The translations under genes and the position numbers were made by a program. Under the pieces are notes generated by a model, which was given only the letters and a program-made list of their open reading frames with translations, was not told the DNA's origin and searched no databases. From an uncultured Leuconostoc sp. (GTDB taxonomy: Bacteria; Bacillota; Bacilli; Lactobacillales; Lactobacillaceae), in assembly GCF_946222815.1 (NCBI RefSeq), contig NZ_CAMJRK010000029.1, positions 1-15,232 on the forward strand: a stretch of DNA of 15,232 bases, written 5' to 3'. Positions 14,500 through 15,232 of the stretch are shown in pieces; positions within the stretch are counted from its first letter, which is position 1; each line of letters begins with the position of its first letter.

Positions 14500-14743
14500 T
14501 GTCAGTCAAATCCGTTAAGTCAAATTCAGTTAAGAAATCATCGAGTGAAGTTGTCTTAAAATCACCTGATTCCCATGCTTGATAAGCATTTTCGGCAATT
14601 TGATAATCCATTAAATCTGCCATTTTTTCAGCAACGGCTTGTTCAATGAATTTTGAAGTTGAGATATGTTGGGTGTGAGCGTAAGCTTTGACGTTTTCCA
14701 TTAAGGTGTCGTCAAAACGAACTGAAGTCGCGTATGTGGTCAT
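14492..14743 (-). CDS. RelB/ribbon-helix-helix antitoxin
   Basis: This 83-residue antitoxin neutralises the neighbouring toxin and probably represses the operon. The N-terminus, TYATSVRFDDTLMENVKAYA (3-22), followed by a T/S-K-F-I-E-Q-A-V helix, is a ribbon-helix-helix DNA-binding fold: the strand ATSVRF and two helices. The C-terminus is acidic (SLDDFLTEFDLTDLTDND), the usual toxin-wrapping region. A strong GGAGGG Shine-Dalgarno sits six bases before the ATG on the minus strand (14755-14750). It is similar to short RelB or DUF6290-type antitoxins. It precedes the toxin with an eight-base overlap. Confidence 0.88.
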   Translation of the reverse strand: MTTYATSVRFDDTLMENVKAYAHTQHISTSKFIEQAVAEKMADLMDYQIAENAYQAWESGDFKTTSLDDFLTEFDLTDLTDND

Positions 14744-14761
14744 TAGAATCCCTCCGTAATG

Positions 14762-14793
14762 TTTGTAGTTATATTATACTACGTTTTGTAGTT
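14762..14793. promoter_or_regulatory. Toxin-antitoxin operator/promoter with three half-sites
   Basis: The direct repeat TTTGTAGTT occurs at 14762-14770 and 14785-14793, 23 bases apart. Between them is an inverted ACTAC (14778-14782). The minus-strand -10 TATAAT (14778-14773) lies within this array, about 20 bases before the antitoxin Shine-Dalgarno; the matching -35 region is poor. This layout suits autorepression by a ribbon-helix-helix antitoxin binding GTAGT-type half-sites. Confidence 0.6.
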
Positions 14794-14840
14794 GAATGTG
14801 GGTACAATGATTATTGATAAAATATTAAGGGAAATAATAC

Positions 14841-15008
14841 ATGAATAACAAACCAGTAAAAATACAAGTACCTAAATTAACAGTAGATGCCGAACTGTTA
14901 GGCGAACTACGTGAATTATTCGCCCGCGCTGAAGACCAAAAAGGGATTGAATTTGGTGTTTTTAAAACAGTATTCGAGCAAATTAGTAAAACAGTGATGC
15001 TAAATTAA
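14841..15008 (+). CDS. Small unrecognised protein (55 aa)
   Basis: I do not recognise the family. ATG 14841 is preceded by AAGGGA (14827-14832) at eight bases, a good ribosome site, and the frame runs 55 codons to TAA. The protein starts MNNKPVKIQVPKLTVDAEL and continues with two probable amphipathic helices (ELLGELRELFARAEDQKG and GVFKTVFEQISKTVML), with no signal peptide or transmembrane span. Size and composition suit a small soluble, possibly oligomeric or binding protein. It is divergent from the toxin-antitoxin operon, with only 97 bases between the start codons, so it may share its operator. No clear sigma-70 promoter is seen for it. The coding call rests on the ribosome site and codon-like composition. 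Confidence 0.65.
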   Translation: MNNKPVKIQVPKLTVDAELLGELRELFARAEDQKGIEFGVFKTVFEQISKTVMLN

Positions 15009-15150
15009 ATTCAACACGAAAAGTTGTTCTATTGTGAGCGCATTTATTAGTGTTGCAATAGATAGTCATCAGATTAATAAAATTTTTAATTATGTGAATG
15101 TTTTTTTCACAAACGATTTACTTTTGAAATAGAGGTACGTGTACAGGTGT

Positions 15151-15159
15151 TGTTAGAAT
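15151..15159 (+). promoter_or_regulatory. Possible extended -10 of the last gene
   Basis: TGT-TAGAAT (15151-15159) lies 28 bases before ATG 15188. No matching -35 is evident, so this is a weak call. Confidence 0.3.
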
Positions 15160-15187
15160 AGAAAAGTTAGGGATGGGGTAATAATTA

Positions 15188-15232
15188 ATGGACGATGAAC
15201 TAACTGTAAATTTGTCGAATCATACGTTTTCG
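15188..15232 (+). CDS. Start of an unidentified gene, cut by window end
   Basis: ATG 15188 opens a frame of 15 codons (MDDELTVNLSNHTFS) that runs off the window. A G-rich stretch AGGGATGGGG (15169-15178) lies nine bases upstream and could serve as ribosome site. Too little is visible to name it. Confidence 0.45.
   Translation, partial: MDDELTVNLSNHTFS

Noticed and set aside
12814..15008. DUF2130 gene plus toxin-antitoxin pair as a phage-defence island
   Set aside because: The genes are convergent and separated by a terminator. No restriction, CRISPR, Abi or integrase genes are nearby, so adjacency alone is not evidence of one system.
15028..15062. Inverted repeat TCTATTG...CAATAGA as a terminator for the 55-aa gene
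   Set aside because: The loop is about 15-21 bases, the stem contains G-U pairs, and no T tract follows.

Overview
The window looks like chromosome from an AT-rich, low-GC Gram-positive bacterium of the order Lactobacillales. Leuconostoc or a close relative fits best, but that is an inference from gene order and protein character, not from a database match. The order tilS-hpt-ftsH-hslO-lysS is the classic Firmicute block, and Gram-positive Shine-Dalgarno (SD) sites and intrinsic terminators are common.

Layout. (1) 1-5641 is the housekeeping block: the 3' end of tilS (tRNA-Ile lysidine synthetase), hpt, ftsH, a terminator, hslO (Hsp33) and lysS with its own promoter. The dus gene often found between hslO and lysS in lactobacilli is absent. 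The Hsp33 here has no cysteine at all, so it lacks the zinc/redox switch that defines the family. (2) 5660-6127 holds a small tRNA cluster: tRNA-Asn(GTT) with its own promoter and terminator, then a second promoter driving an identical tRNA-Asn copy plus tRNA-Thr(CGT). (3) 6128-6640 is about 510 bases of very AT-rich non-coding DNA with direct repeats and a dyad. It leads into a secreted 5'-nucleotidase/UshA-type phosphoesterase (6647-8443). (4) 8448-9831 holds a convergent MFS efflux-type gene on the minus strand. Its roughly 140-nt leader contains an intrinsic terminator, which suggests transcription attenuation. (5) 9953-12811 carries two APC amino-acid permeases on the plus strand. The first is close to the Bacillus SteT Ser/Thr exchanger. 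The second is two bases from a DUF2130 coiled-coil protein with a nuclease-like C-terminal domain (12814-14202) and probably forms an operon with it. (6) 14221-14743 is a RelE/ParE-type toxin with a ribbon-helix-helix antitoxin on the minus strand. Its promoter overlaps a set of GTAGT/ACTAC half-sites. An unrecognised 55-codon gene is transcribed away on the other side, and the first 15 codons of another gene run off the right edge.

How it works together: the left third is core physiology (tRNA modification, purine salvage, membrane proteolysis, holdase chaperone, Lys-tRNA synthesis). The middle and right are transport and nutrient scavenging (extracellular nucleotide dephosphorylation, amino-acid uptake, drug efflux), ending in a small accessory patch. 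The observations I would look at first are the cysteine-free Hsp33, the attenuator in front of the MFS gene, the 3 x 40-residue repeat in the DUF2130 protein, and the toxin-antitoxin operator shared with the 55-aa gene.
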